Source: Rhyzopertha dominica (lineage: Eukaryota > Arthropoda > Insecta > Coleoptera > Bostrichidae). From it: a stretch of 64,000 bases of DNA. The stretch's first letter is position 1. Every line of letters begins with the position of its first letter. The position numbers were made by a program, and so were the translations under genes. This document shows, piece after piece, positions 12,001 to 24,033 of this stretch. The stretch covers positions 25,105,786 through 25,169,785 of the forward strand of contig QCXZ01000041.1 of the NCBI GenBank assembly GCA_025024175.1, given 5' to 3'. The notes beneath the pieces are model-generated. The model made no database searches. It was not told where the DNA came from and saw only the letters and a program-made list of their open reading frames with translations.

Positions 12001-14467
12001 ATGTGCGAAAACTAAGTGTAAATGGAAAGCCGTTAAAAGCCGTTTATTCCTACACAGGTTTTCGTTGCTCTTAAGGCACCTGTGTGGTCAGTGCATTTAA
12101 AAATCATTCAGGATAATAATTAACTTAGCTATTAAGTTGAACAGATAATCAGAGACGAAATTTGGTATACCAATAGAAAGCATCGTCTCCGATGGTATTA
12201 AAGAGTAGCCACTTAATGGAACTTCTTATTCATTTAAGACTTTCGTCACTTGATACGAAATAATAAAATATTCAGAACAAAAATGTTTAATTAAGTGCAA
12301 TTGTTTTAAGATATGATTGATTGGCTTTAGTGCATTGCAATTAAATAATCTGTTTGTAGAAAATTAGTAAAGGGTTGACCACTTACAACTGCCCCAGTAG
12401 CGATGAATGTCCGTGTGCGTCGCAGAAGATAGTCGTCTTTATAATTTTAGTTATTTGTTTGTTACAAACTATGAATGAATATGCACGTGCTTATTTATAA
12501 AGAAAAGAATAAACGTGCACAACCACGATAAAAACCCTTTCGCAAGAGACAAAATCCCAGTCGGGCATAAATCTACCCCGTTCCCCTTAATTACTCATTT
12601 TGTTTAATTAAATTGGCTTTTCATTTAATGCTCTGCTGCCCGTTTTGATGAGGCTTTCCATAGCAATTTTGTATTTATACACAAATAATGAACCTTGGAA
12701 TTAGCTCCCTTTTGAACTCTGCCGTTTTTAAAATTTAAACATCCCGCACCGACGTAGATTAGTTTTGACCAAAGCTGATCGGATATTTTATTTGCAGGTG
12801 GGGTTCGATATTCGACGTCGGAGTAGCTACGATAACGAGGTGAGTTTATCCATGACGTTTCTTGTTTAATTAACATTAATCGAGTTGAGTCTGTATAATT
12901 ACGTCCTCACTTTTTACCTTTGGATACCGTTAACAAGTGACGTTTACCGTTTTACTATTGCACTTATGCTTATTATTTAGTCTTACGCTAATTTAAATTT
13001 ACGATGTACTTCCATTTGCATAGTCGTAATGGTAATACATGATCTCGAGTGTCGTATTGATGCGTGCCTGATTTACGGGGGACATAAAATGCTCCCTATT
13101 ACCACATAAAATACCCCGTGTCACATTGGAGNGCATGCCGTGTCCCAGAGTAATGGGCCTGGATGCGCTAACTTTGGGAACATATGGTCCGTTTTTTACA
13201 AGTTTCATTTTTTGATTAAAAAGTCGCAGTCTAGTTCCATAACTTTTAGTGTCATTGGAATTTGCTCATCTGAAGCAAATCTATTTATAATAGAAGCACT
13301 GAAGTCTTGTTTTTGCAATGGCTGCTGGCTGGCAGAAACATCGGTAGTTAGCTTTTATTATTTAGATAGCTTGCACATGCCACAGATTAAATACTTACAA
13401 ATACAGTATTTAAATATATAGTACATTGGTTTTATCTGTATATATTTTTAACGCTATAGAAGTGAGACGTCAAGGAACAATCTGCTTTCCCTCACAATGC
13501 TTTGAGACGTTGCGAGTTTTGGCTTTTACTTCGAATCGATGCGACTTTCTCGGACTGAAATTAATTTTAGAATGTGGTGCCACAGGACGGATAATTTGTA
13601 ATGATCCTATTTTAATAATCGCAAAAATTACTCAATGATGAAAAATTTTTGCCCTTTGGGGTGATGTCGCCATAATAGATTAGCTCTAACAGTTCCTATC
13701 TGCTTTGTCTCACATCCGGAATTACTCAACATTCGCACGACTTTGGTTCGAAAACTAATCAAAGAACACAATAATCTATGAATGCGAGCTAGAAAAAATA
13801 ATTTACGAAACAGAGCACGGGTACTTTCGATTAGCAGAATTTATTCACAAGTTAAGAAAAAACATAAAAGCACTAACGTTATTGCACAAACGTTGCTCAA
13901 AATAAATACAAAAGGGTTATAAACAGCAATCGCTGTGGACGGAGGGGTCTTTCTTTCTTACTATTGATGAAACTCACACTACGCTCGAAACTGAAGGTTA
14001 GTCACACAGGTCGCCTGTGTTATCCGGATATCAGGTTGAACGTTTCGGAAAATATTAACTACCATACACACATCGATTATACAAGTCAGTGCATTCAGAT
14101 TTTGGGACGCTATTTAGAGCGATACTATTTCTCCAGACACTTGAACAATAATAAAATTTTAATACTTATACCAATTAAAATAATAACTTTCGTTTAGTCC
14201 CACAATATGTAGGAAAATCTAACATTAATTAGTAATTATCTAACCCGAATTAACTACTATCTAACCAGTGAGAACATAAACATAATCGGAGCTTTTACAA
14301 CAAACAATAAAATGAGTTAATATCAATTCAGTACTACTACCTGTTGTATGACGCCACCATCACAAACAAAATTGTCTTAAAAGTGTTCGACTATTTGGTT
14401 TAAAAATGCAAGTGTTCGGTTTTGATGTAAATCCTGAACTTGTACATATAATAGCTATTTATATAAT
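9061..14467. other. Unassigned AT-rich intergenic DNA
   Basis: About 5.4 kb. Open frames of 65-95 codons occur on both strands (9520-10091, 10318-10545, 12625-13638, 13964-14197). They overlap one another, have AT-biased composition and match no family I know, so I call none of them. A single N lies at 13132. No tRNA, hairpin cluster or repeat was supported here. Confidence 0.4.
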
Positions 14468-14958
14468 AAAAATGCATGCCTATGTAATGCTGTCTGCTCC
14501 GCAACGAACTACAGATACATCTATTTCGTTGTCGTTACGGCTCATCAATGTAGTTTAGGTCTAATGCAGACAGCTTGGTATAGAACTGGTTTTGCCTATA
14601 TACCAAAGGTTTGCTATAATGTTAGTTTAAAAATATAGAAGGCAATGCCATCTGTCGGCAATGAACTGACACGATGACAAAACCACCTAGCTACCTTAAT
14701 TGGTACTACTTCCTAAAGGACCTTTACCTATTAAGGCAGCTAGGTGGCTTTGTCATCGTATCAGTTTATTGCCGACAGATGGCATTGCCATCTACTATTT
14801 TACTAACATCTTACCAACCCTTTGATATATAGGCAAAGCAGTTCTATGCCATGCTAGCTGCATTAGATCTAAACTGCTCGGATAAACTGAATGACAGCGA
14901 AATAGATATATCTGTAGTTAGTTGAGGTGCAGACAGCACAGCATAGACATGTATTTTA
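14468..14958. mobile_element. Foldback (long inverted repeat) element
   Basis: An approximately 490-bp imperfect palindrome. The left arm (14468-14701) and right arm (14730-14958) are inverted copies: the outer ATGCTGTCTGC, ACAGATA and ATCTATTTCG are mirrored by GCAGACAGCACAGCAT and CGAAATAGATATATCTGT. The inner GGCAATGCCATCTGTCGGCA is mirrored by TTGCCGACAGATGGCATTGC, and CCTAGCTACCTTAAT by ATTAAGGCAGCTAGG. The 28-base centre carries the small palindrome TAAAGGACCTTTA. There is no coding capacity. This is a foldback or long-TIR MITE. Fragments of the same family lie at 15060-15122 and 20240-20290, which supports mobility. Target duplications were not resolved. Confidence 0.8.
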
Positions 14959-15059
14959 TGTATATCAGTTCTTTGGCGTTATGCGTCAGCAAAAAGTGCC
15001 GTGAGGGCTTGCTGTCAGATTGATATATGCAGGTGCCTGCCAAGATTACAGGTCACTTG

Positions 15060-15122
15060 CTTTAGGAAGGTGGCTTTATCATCTTGTCAATTCATTGCTG
15101 ACAGATGGCATTGCCATTTATT
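15060..15122 (+). repeat. Fragment of the 14.5-kb foldback family
   Basis: GGTGGCTTTATCATCTTGTC, then GACAGATGGCATTGCCAT, matches the inner part of the right arm at 14739-14797 with scattered substitutions. It is a truncated, direct-orientation relative lying about 100 bp after the full palindrome. It may be an aborted third arm or an older insertion. Confidence 0.65.
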
Positions 15123-18100
15123 TTTCTTTTATTTATATAATAAGTTGCGAAATGAGTGTCTTTTAGACAACACGTCGAAGTGCATAAAAGATAAGGTTTC
15201 ATAACGAATTTTATAAAGGGTTTTTTTTCTACTAACGATTCGTAGAGAAAGTATAAAAAAAAATCACATTAAAAAATTTGTCACCTATCACCTTTTTGCG
15301 ATGTATTATTTTGACAACGTCATAATAATAAATAGTAAACGTTAATCAATGCATTGTTTTGAAATATTTTTTCTATTTCTGGTTCAACCTCAACATCTGT
15401 TGAAATTATCCAAAAAGAAGAAACAAGTTCTGTTTTAAGTTGCTCCAATATTCAATTTAGTAATATAAGCAATTGTATTTTTAATATTTATAATAAATAG
15501 ACAAAATATCTTTTTTTTATTTTTATGCTCCTTATTAACTAATAAAAATGTGTCAACTGCAGATCACATATTATGCTTTTAGGCACTAGTGCTTTAAAAT
15601 ATGTCATTTCAAAAACAGAATTATAAAATATCAGTATAATTTTTTTTTATTGTTGATAGGTTGAACGTTCTTTCATGCTGATTATCGCAGTAAAAAAGAT
15701 TTCGTATGTCGTCATATTCTCTCGACACAAAACAAAATTTATCTCTAGAAATCACTCGCGGCTTCAAGTTCAATTGTTGTGACGCTTTATACAACTTCTG
15801 TTCAATGAATATGGTAAAATAGTTGCAAAAGATCAGCATGCAGACAAGAGCCCAACATTTACTTGTAGTATTTAATATTGTTATTAATTAATTGTTATTA
15901 CTTACCTCTACAACAAGATCAAGTTCTGCAGTTTTAAGAAAAACTTAATATGCTGTTATTAATCTATACAATTTTATCTTCAGTTGCACGAAAAAACGCA
16001 TCGCAGCGTACCGACGCATTTACAATATTTTCTTGTTGATCCATAGTAATTTTGATAAGTTTGTAAACGGCTGTTTCGAGACAAAATTGGGTACATAAAC
16101 TGCCGCCCGAGATTACTGCAACCCAGGATTTAATTATTGCTGGGTGTATTTCCCTCTGCACTGGAGTAAAATACGATTTAATTAGGCTTAGCTCAACCAG
16201 CCATTCTTTTTCACTCTTCGTGTTAATACTGTGTAATGGGTTTCGGCACAACGGGGAGGCATTTAAGTTTGCTGTACAATGGTTAAAAGCCTATTTCCCT
16301 AAAAAGGAGTGATGCTGTAANAGTACGGCAAACACTAAAAATTTTTATGTTTAGAAAAAAACACCAAATTAATTCAAGAAAAATATAAAAAACAAATTTT
16401 GAAGATATAATAGCAATTTGTTCATCTGCCTTTAGCAAGTCACAAAACTTGGACATAAAAAATTTAATGTAACTGCACATTACAAAAAGCATAGGCTATT
16501 GATGAGGAATAACAGCGATACTGACATTGAATATAACTGGACCCTTATATGCGACTATGAAATGAAAGAAATATAAATCGGACTTTACATATTGTTTACT
16601 AAGGCAAGGTAGCGAAAATTTATTTGAAATCATAAGCTAAACCTCATTTAACATTCACAACCTGTTTTTTACCAATTTGTGGCAGTCCATATGCCTTGTA
16701 AGACGAATAAGCATATAATTGTGATGTAATGAGTTGTCCCTACTTTTCTGCAATGTGTATGGATATATTTTCATTATCTGTAGAAGGTGCCGTTGAGGTC
16801 GGTATCAATGGATTTACTGAATGGTAGTGACAAAAATTCTGTATTATTAGACACTAGTTGTGATTGATACGGTTTTTAAGTAGTGGATGTAATGGTACTT
16901 TATGTGTCTGAACAAAATAAGTATAAGTAAGAGTTGGACAGTAGCAGTACGTTTCCAGCAAGTTAAACAGACAGTAGGCCTCTTATTATTCTTTTTATGG
17001 ATTTAACCGCTCAGTTTTCATGGCACTATTTACAAATACTGTTACGTGTACGGGTTCGAAAAATGCGGATTTTTACTTTAACTTCCTTTATTGACGCAGT
17101 AGATTATAACACTACTAGTTCAATACACTACTACTCCATGACTTGCTTCCGCGATATTCAAATCAGACTGTCTATGCCTTTTGTTGCTCTCATATATATA
17201 TCCACCCACGAATACGCTTGAATACTTCCAGAGCCATCTCCTTGTCTTGTATTGAACTAATCATGAAAATTCGAGCAAAAATACCTACTGACAACCGCTC
17301 TAACGTCAGTTGATAAACCGCTGGTGATTGTTTTTAAAAAGTGTCGTGATCACTTCAAAAATACAGTTTATTTAAATAAGACATTTCGGAACTTACAAAA
17401 ACTGCAGGAATTATATTCTCTCTGTTGTCAATGCCTAGTGATCCTTTTTATACTACACTAGCAAGATAAGTTGCTCAGAATGATTAAATACAATACGCGA
17501 TTACTCCAATACAGTGCAGTATTAAAATGGCTTAACTACATTAATAAAACGGTCTGGAACACTATTTGAATATAAAACTGACAGGAAGGACCAGATTGGA
17601 GGTTGCATATGGCCAGCTACACTGTTTTCGCTTTGGCAGTGGCATAAGGAGGTATGTTTGGGCCAATTATTGGTCATTTAAAGTACAGCAGTGAAAAACG
17701 TAGATTCTAGATGGGTACATTATATGGTGTTATAGGAAAAAAAGGTCCGTGGCAAGTTATCGTGTCAATTTGACTACGCCTGTGCATATATACCATAAGA
17801 TTTGTTGCACTATAGCCTTAAAATTGCATGTAAACAAAATATCGTTTTATTTTAAGTGTAATTTTGACATGCAATGACGCTGCGTTGTTGTACATTATTA
17901 AAAGTGATGCGCGGCACTTGACATCTAAGCTTAATACAAACACACGTTTTAAATGTAGTCTCGTGTTGCTGGAAAAAGAGCCCTAAAATATTGTACACTG
18001 AGATAACATAGGTGCAACGACGGAGTCTGAAAGTCGGATTGCACGCAATAGATGCACACGCGGCTCTATATAAAAAAAACTGCCTCACTCGGTTGCTGAA

Positions 18101-20239
18101 CTAACACTTCGATGAGAGCCTTTGCATATAAAATTAACGATTCCCGGAAAACGCGTCAAAGTTGACAATAATAAGTATATAATAAATAAAGAGTTCACTC
18201 ATTAGCTGTCTACCAACTGTCAATCAGAGGGAGCGCATTCAAGTTTGAGGCATTTTAACACGAAAGATCAGTATACAGTATTTGCGGTCATATTTTGCAC
18301 ACGGTGTTTGTCTAAGGTCTAACCCCTTTCTCGATCTTAAATTTTGAACGCACTTTATTAGAATGTACAACTAAATTCAAACAGAACTATTTCAAAACAC
18401 TGCTAAACTAATACTATTATTTCAGTAAACCACTATTCAGCACACTATATTGCACGCACTAGCACCTAGAATATCTGGTTATTCGCTTATAGTTCTCTTG
18501 CTCTTCGCTTCCCTGCGTCTCAAATCGGACTTCTTGCGCTCTTTCCGTCGGGATATATGCACCAGTCAAATACTCCCGAAACATTTTAGAAAATATTCTA
18601 GCAGATGAATATGCTTTAAGGTCACAACATGACCTTAGGCAACTACGCAAACGTCGTGGGCTTGCTATTCTGGTTGGCTAATCCGCAAGCGTTCCGTGTC
18701 ACATCGTAAAATTAACGGTACTGATAACATGCGGGTAGGGATGTAGAAAACACTATTTTCATTTGTAAATAACATGTTTTCCTCAATGTCAAAGATGGCA
18801 CTACAACCGCTACTAACTAGATGATTGAAAATGAATAATTGAAAGTTACTCTAAATAGCTCAGTTCATGTGTTTCGGACAATTCATTTCAGCATTTCTGC
18901 ACAACTTAAGCCTACCCGCTCTCCACTTTCTTACCTTTTGAACGTGTTAAATTAGAATGTACGGAAAAATGCACACAGGATCGCTGAATTGCTGATATGT
19001 ATTTCTCAAAATCGAAGGTGGCGCCACATCAACTACCGCATCGAAAATGCTAATAACTCAATAACAAAGGGTGCCGTGTGATACTTTGTTTGAAAGCTAT
19101 TGCTATGGGGTTTCGATTTGAAAACATTCTGCACGACTAAACTTACCTCTCTACCTTTACCAACTTTTCAGTGCGTTAAGGCAGAAACTTCGGATAAGAT
19201 CCGGCTAAGAATAGCATCACAGTGGCCACCAGTGCGAAATATCAATATCCTGAGGTATACTCTTCAGACCACTACACACGATCCCCCTTACGTGTGCAGA
19301 CCGGGGTAGCTGCAGTGAAGTTTGGCCTTCCAGGGAACAACTCGAGGGTGGATGCCATCAGCTGTAAAAGATGTTAGCGGGGTGCGGGAGGCACAAACAG
19401 AAAAAGCCAGTCAGGACCTATTAACACAATTTATTTTGGTTAAAGCAATTACACAAGCAACAATGAGCTTCTATGCTAAGTTATGCAACGCCCCCCCCCA
19501 TGGAGTTCCCGGCCAAGCTAAACATGGTTACGGTTGCGAGATGACCACCTACAAAACCTAGCATGCGGCGCATCTCCTACAAACGTCACTTAACCAACTG
19601 AGTTCGAAATGAGCGGCGCGTTACCGCACCTTGCCATGATGTTATGATGAAACGTACTTGCTTCGTATATTGCAACTGCGCCACTGAAGCATTTTTAAAT
19701 TGAAGCCTCCACAGTTTTAAAATAGATTGCACGATTTCACTTATAGACAATGAAAATGGCTTTCAAACGAGCATTTGTTAATCGATAGCAACCACAGACA
19801 TCTTAGCTTATACTGCCAATTATCATGACATATGCGTGAAAATTTTATAACAACCTGTAAGTCGCAATATTGCTCTAGGTATACAGTTCTGTGAAAAAAT
19901 ATCACCTGTAAAAAGAAATCATTTCAACGATTTTACCGGAACTTTATCTGAAATTTCTTCCTTAACATTTTCAAAACATGAGGGGAGAGTGGATAAACTT
20001 TAACGTGTACTCTATATGTGTAGTGTATACTATTTTGTATACACGTGTACTGGGTTACAGCAATAGCGATGCGTGTATCTCGAAAGGTGTTCAGTACCTG
20101 GTCTGCACCTCATCTCTATGAAATCAAAACCATGAACATAATATGTTGCTGATTTTCTTACCCAGTTATAGTACTATTGTTAAATCTACTAAAAGTTCAA
20201 ATTCAGCATCCATTTTTGAGATATTAACATTAGAATAAC
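15123..20239. other. Unassigned AT-rich intergenic DNA
   Basis: About 5.1 kb with no supported gene. Open frames up to 95 codons (15964-16251 minus; 17852-18088 minus; 19100-19561 plus) are unrecognised and AT-biased. Minor structures: AAGGTCA-CAACA-TGACCTT at 18618-18636, a C9 run at 19491-19499, and an 8-bp perfect stem GTGTATAC/GTATACAC at 20023-20044. Confidence 0.4.
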
Positions 20240-20290
20240 TAAAATACATGTCTATGCTGTGCTGTCTACACCTCAACCAACTGCAGATAG
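20240..20290 (+). repeat. Terminal fragment of the 14.5-kb foldback family
   Basis: AAAATACATGTCTATGCTGT, then GCTGTCTACACCTCAACCAA and CTGCAGAT, closely matches the reverse complement of the right end of the foldback at 14895-14958. It marks an independent copy of that terminus, truncated after about 50 bp, just outside the second foldback at 20338. Confidence 0.7.
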
Positions 20291-20356
20291 AATAACTGTT
20301 TATAAAAATAGATTATCGTTAATGCAAGCATAGATTTGAATAAAAAAGTAACTTGT

Positions 20357-20424
20357 TGCGGTCGAGACTCAAACCTGAATCTCCTGAACGGATCTCAGGA
20401 ATGTTTACATTACACCACCGGACT
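20357..20424 (-). tRNA. tRNA-Gly(UCC)-like sequence, degenerate (left arm)
   Basis: On the minus strand, GGTGGTGTAATG occupies the position of the A box and D arm of tRNA-Gly. An anticodon arm CCTGA-GATCCGT-TCAGG follows, with a perfect 5-bp stem. The loop places TCC at positions 34-36, but position 33 is A rather than T. A T arm TCAGGTTTGAGTCTCGA is next. The D loop is shortened (GTAAACA where functional genes have GGTTAGCA), and the T stem and acceptor stem are imperfect. I infer a tRNA-derived pseudogene or SINE head, not a working tRNA. Confidence 0.5.
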
Positions 20425-20547
20425 TCGAGTCCATACCCAGCGAGTATTATATGATTCAACGAAAACTTCACATATATGCAACCGGCCACCATCTATATAT
20501 GTGAAGTTTTCGTTAAATCATATAATACTCGCTGGATATGGACTTGA

Positions 20548-20617
20548 ACTCCGGTGGTGTAATGTAAACATTCCTGAGGCCCATTCGGGAGATTCGGGTT
20601 CGAGTCCCGACCGCAGC
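20548..20617 (+). tRNA. tRNA-Gly(CCC)-like sequence, degenerate (right arm)
   Basis: Plus-strand counterpart of the left-arm sequence. It has GGTGGTGTAATG as an A-box-like stretch, anticodon arm CCTGA-GGCCCAT-TCGGG (five pairs, one a wobble) with CCC at the anticodon position, and T arm TCGGG-TTCGAGT-CCCGA with a perfect stem and the canonical TTCGA loop. The acceptor strands ACTCCGG and CCGCAGC pair at five of seven positions. Total length is 70 nt, close to tRNA-Gly. Position 33 is G, the D arm is defective and the acceptor has mismatches, so function as a tRNA is doubtful. Internal pol III promoter activity remains possible. Confidence 0.55.
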
Positions 20618-20634
20618 GAGTTACTTTTTAATTC

Positions 20635-23209
20635 AAATTTTTTATCTTTAAAAATCATTATTCAGGCGATAAACAAAACTTGTAACATTTTATATCTACC
20701 TCTAATAAATCAGCTGAGCTAATTAATAAAAACAAATGCATCCTTAAGCCAAGTTGGTGCGGATTATGAAAAGAACCATAACAGTGCTTTGGTGGACATG
20801 TAGGGACTAGAAGCGGTAAAAACACCTGTCCATGAAATCGCCTAATTATTATAAACAAAGCCGTTTTTCGAAAAGGTCTCTTTTTAATAAATACTTATGT
20901 GGAATACGGAACAAATACAACTAGTCTAAAACGCAAATCATACGCACTGATGTTAGAAACAGCAATAAAATATAAACTCTATGAGATAATTGCTACATGC
21001 TTAAATACTCTGCATTTTTAGTGAATGAAGCAGATGAATCACTGCGTTCTCAATATGGGTCGTCAATGTTTGACACAATTCTGAATTTTGAACATGGTGG
21101 AAGACAAACCTGCAATAGCAGTGCATGCAATCGCATAAAACGCGTGCTTGCACGTGTTATTCAGTTCGTGGGAATTTCATTTTGTATCTCTCAGCTCCTG
21201 GTGGGTGTATTACGAAGCGTTTTGCGTGTAATAAGCGAGAGTTACACTTTCAGTTCTACTTCACCTCTCTGAGGACTCGTTTGTCTCGCCTCTCGACGTG
21301 AAATTTACATTTTAACTAACTCAAACTGAATTCTTTTCAATTACGATAATGAGATTACCTGCCGGCGATATTTACGCTGAACGTGAGCGTGGAGGTGGTG
21401 AATTAGAAATGCAGGTGTAGTCGGAATGCAAGGGATTAGTTACCGACAGGTGCTAGAAGTGCTGCGTGGCACATTAAAGTAAATTGGACGATAAAGTAAT
21501 TTTTGTTTCTAATGGATACTGGCTTTAATTTGAGTGCAAGGGAGATAACAAATATTTCATATTATAAAACGTCTGAGTTAAAAGCTGCCCAAAGGCGAAG
21601 AGTTGCGAAATTATAAAATATGTATTCCTATACGTGATAGCACTACCAACTGATAATTCAATTTAATTCAGTTTGTTATTGCTTTGACGTTATACAGGCT
21701 GTTCATAAGTAATGGTACATACATATATATATATCGGTGAAGTGTTTGCTACGAGACGAGTTGTTGTTAGATAGAGGTCTCTACTGCAGATGGCTGGTTG
21801 AAACGACCTGGCATTTGTGTCGCACACATTCGGATTATAATATGTGCTGATAAAGCTTAATAAGCCAAAGAAGCTATCCACGAGTTTTCATGCATATCAT
21901 AGCATACATTTTGTCAAATTTTGTAAATAGTAACATCAATAATAATAAATAAATTAAGAACTACTACTGCTACTACTAAAAACAAGTATAGATAATAATT
22001 TAGCACAGGTCTATACAAGATAGTTTTCTTAAATTAAGAACAGTTTATGGTATTTCGTTTAGAAAAAAATGAAGATTTTCCTTTTCCATTTTAGGTGTCC
22101 AGCGGTATGATTTTATAATAATTGAAAATATGCAATGTTTTGTTTTGGAAAAGGCAAGTGTAAAACTAAATTTTTTGTAAATGTGTATATTATTAACATT
22201 GCTATTAAAATTGTTTATTAAAAGAATTTAAGTAATTCAGCAACGCAATGTAAGGTGTAGCTTTCTATTTAAACAAATAATGAGGTTGTAAATTTTTGCA
22301 TCTAATAGGAATTAATCAGTTATTGCCTTGCCATTGTTAGAATTTACAATACTTCTACGTGCGGTTCATGTGTAATATCTTACTGCCATTGCGATAAGTA
22401 AGTTTCTCAAACTTACATAGACCTCTCGCGTATACAGGAGTGGCAGTAATTGTCATACTAGAAATTTATACTTTAGTGTAAGTGTACTTTTTAGATGAGC
22501 AAAATTTTTTTGTAAACTGCGATATGTACGTTAACGAAAAGGAAATTATGTAGGATTGAGCAAAAGCCTTACATTAATCCTTTCATTCAATATGAAATAC
22601 AAAACTTCTATAGCATGCGCCAAATTGTTCAAACCAACAACAATACACAGCTCTTTAATAAAACTACCTCAATGCGCTTCAAAAACAGCTTGCTAATAAC
22701 ATTTAAATCCAGAAACTCATCATGGAACACAGCGCATCTTTCCCGAATTGCATGCAGAACGCTTAATCACTGAACTGATGTTTATTCACTGAAACAGCCA
22801 TGGGTTCGTAAACAACTTGGAGCAATTACTATATAGCACCTCTTCGAAATTAGGATATTGCTCCATACGTGATTTAGTATGCATGGATTTGAGGCGCTCT
22901 ATCTCATTAGATGCAAAGTCTGCGCCAATAAGCAATATGTAACGGTTGCATACTGTATTAACTTGGAAAGTGTGGGTAGGGTTGGTGTAGGGAGTAGTTG
23001 TGGGTTGCGCAATGATGTGATGTGAGCTGTTTGTGTTTACCGTGGTAAGGAGTTGTATATTGTTTGTGCAAGTCAGTCTTATTTTGTGTATATGGTGACT
23101 ATTTTGAGACAACAAATAAATATCATGGCTATAGCTTCAACAATTATTCGTTTCGTACATAACGTTTCAATAGCCAAGTTTGTCATCTTATTGTTCTCTG
23201 TTGTAGTAA
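20635..23209. other. Unassigned AT-rich intergenic DNA
   Basis: No supported gene in about 2.6 kb. TACAGGCTGTTCATAAGTAA at 21695-21714 resembles a Tc1/mariner terminal repeat, with no partner or transposase found. Open frames at 20997-21272 (+) and 22786-23115 (-) are unrecognised. Confidence 0.4.
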
Positions 23210-23224
23210 CCCCCCCCCCCCCCC
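23210..23224. repeat. Poly-C tract
   Basis: Fifteen consecutive C residues in an otherwise AT-rich setting. It is a likely slippage and assembly-error site. Confidence 0.9.
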
Positions 23225-23988
23225 AAACATATTTTCCTAGCGATTAGAACAACAATAATAAAAATAACCTATGAATTATTTGCACTTACATAACACACTG
23301 GTATTGGGTTTAAATGCTATATTTTGTTTTATACTAGTTATATAATTACTAAGATTTAGGACGTACATTCTCTAAAAATACGTTTCTGATGGCCTTCATT
23401 CAAAACCTCTTTACAAATAACGAGAAATCTCTCTGTATGTTATAGAGTGCTGAAGTTTCAATATGGAGAGGTAATACTTTTATTTATTGTTTTAACGTTT
23501 TTAAAATGTATTCCACCATAAAAGTCAAAACTAATATAGTAATACTATGGGTAAAAATGTAGAAAATATTCTAACGAATGTTTACGAACTATTATTATGA
23601 TCAGTTTTAACGTTTTCATAAATTTCACAGCCATGTACTCCGGGTAGAATAACACATTCCCAAAAGTAAAAATAGTAAAATATAATAATTATTAATGTAA
23701 CAAAATTTATTGCAGTGGACTAATTACATCTAATGATGTAAGAAAAGAATTGGCACTAGAAGTAACATTATGACCATTAAGTATATAATGGGAATAAAGA
23801 TACCAATAACAAAACCTAATTTATAAGCTGTTTTTGTTCAAAAACCGTTGTATTTTTTAAATAAAAGCTTATGCCTGGGCTGGCAATTGAATTCAAATCT
23901 CATTCCAGGACATAATAATCAAACAGCTTATTATTATATTATCACCGTTGAAAACACAAATACATTTTAGGCAAAAATAAGAAAAATC
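23225..23988. other. Unassigned AT-rich DNA
   Basis: About 760 bp of A/T-rich sequence beyond the 3' end of the pogo-like pseudogene. No feature supported. Confidence 0.4.
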
Positions 23989-23994
23989 TTTATT
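23989..23994 (-). promoter_or_regulatory. Polyadenylation signal of the pogo-like pseudogene
   Basis: AATAAA on the minus strand about 40 bases after the transposase stop codon, in the right place to have ended the transposase mRNA. Confidence 0.45.
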
Positions 23995-24033
23995 TTGTCG
24001 TAAAATAGTGGTAAAATGTGTAGCAACTAAATG

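Larger units (their letters stand above)
20338..20634. mobile_element. Foldback element with tRNA-Gly-like arms
   Basis: A 297-bp long palindrome. The left arm (20338-20477) and right arm (20495-20634) are inverted copies around a 17-base loop. The tips are GAATAAAAAAGTAAC and GTTACTTTTTAATTC. Each arm contains a tRNA-like sequence pointing toward the outer tip of its arm (annotated separately) and CAGCGAG/CTCGCTG beside the inner stretch AGTATTATATGATT. The arms differ by roughly a dozen substitutions, some of them inside the anticodon-like loops. There is no coding capacity. It could be two tRNA-derived SINE heads or tRNA pseudogenes brought together head to head, or a tRNA-derived foldback transposon. 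Confidence 0.8.

Noticed and set aside
15964..16251. 95-codon minus-strand open frame
   Set aside because: No recognisable domain, composition follows local AT bias and no supporting neighbour or signal.
20336..20722. 128-codon plus-strand frame
   Set aside because: It is the translation of the tRNA-like palindrome; the inverted arms explain it fully.
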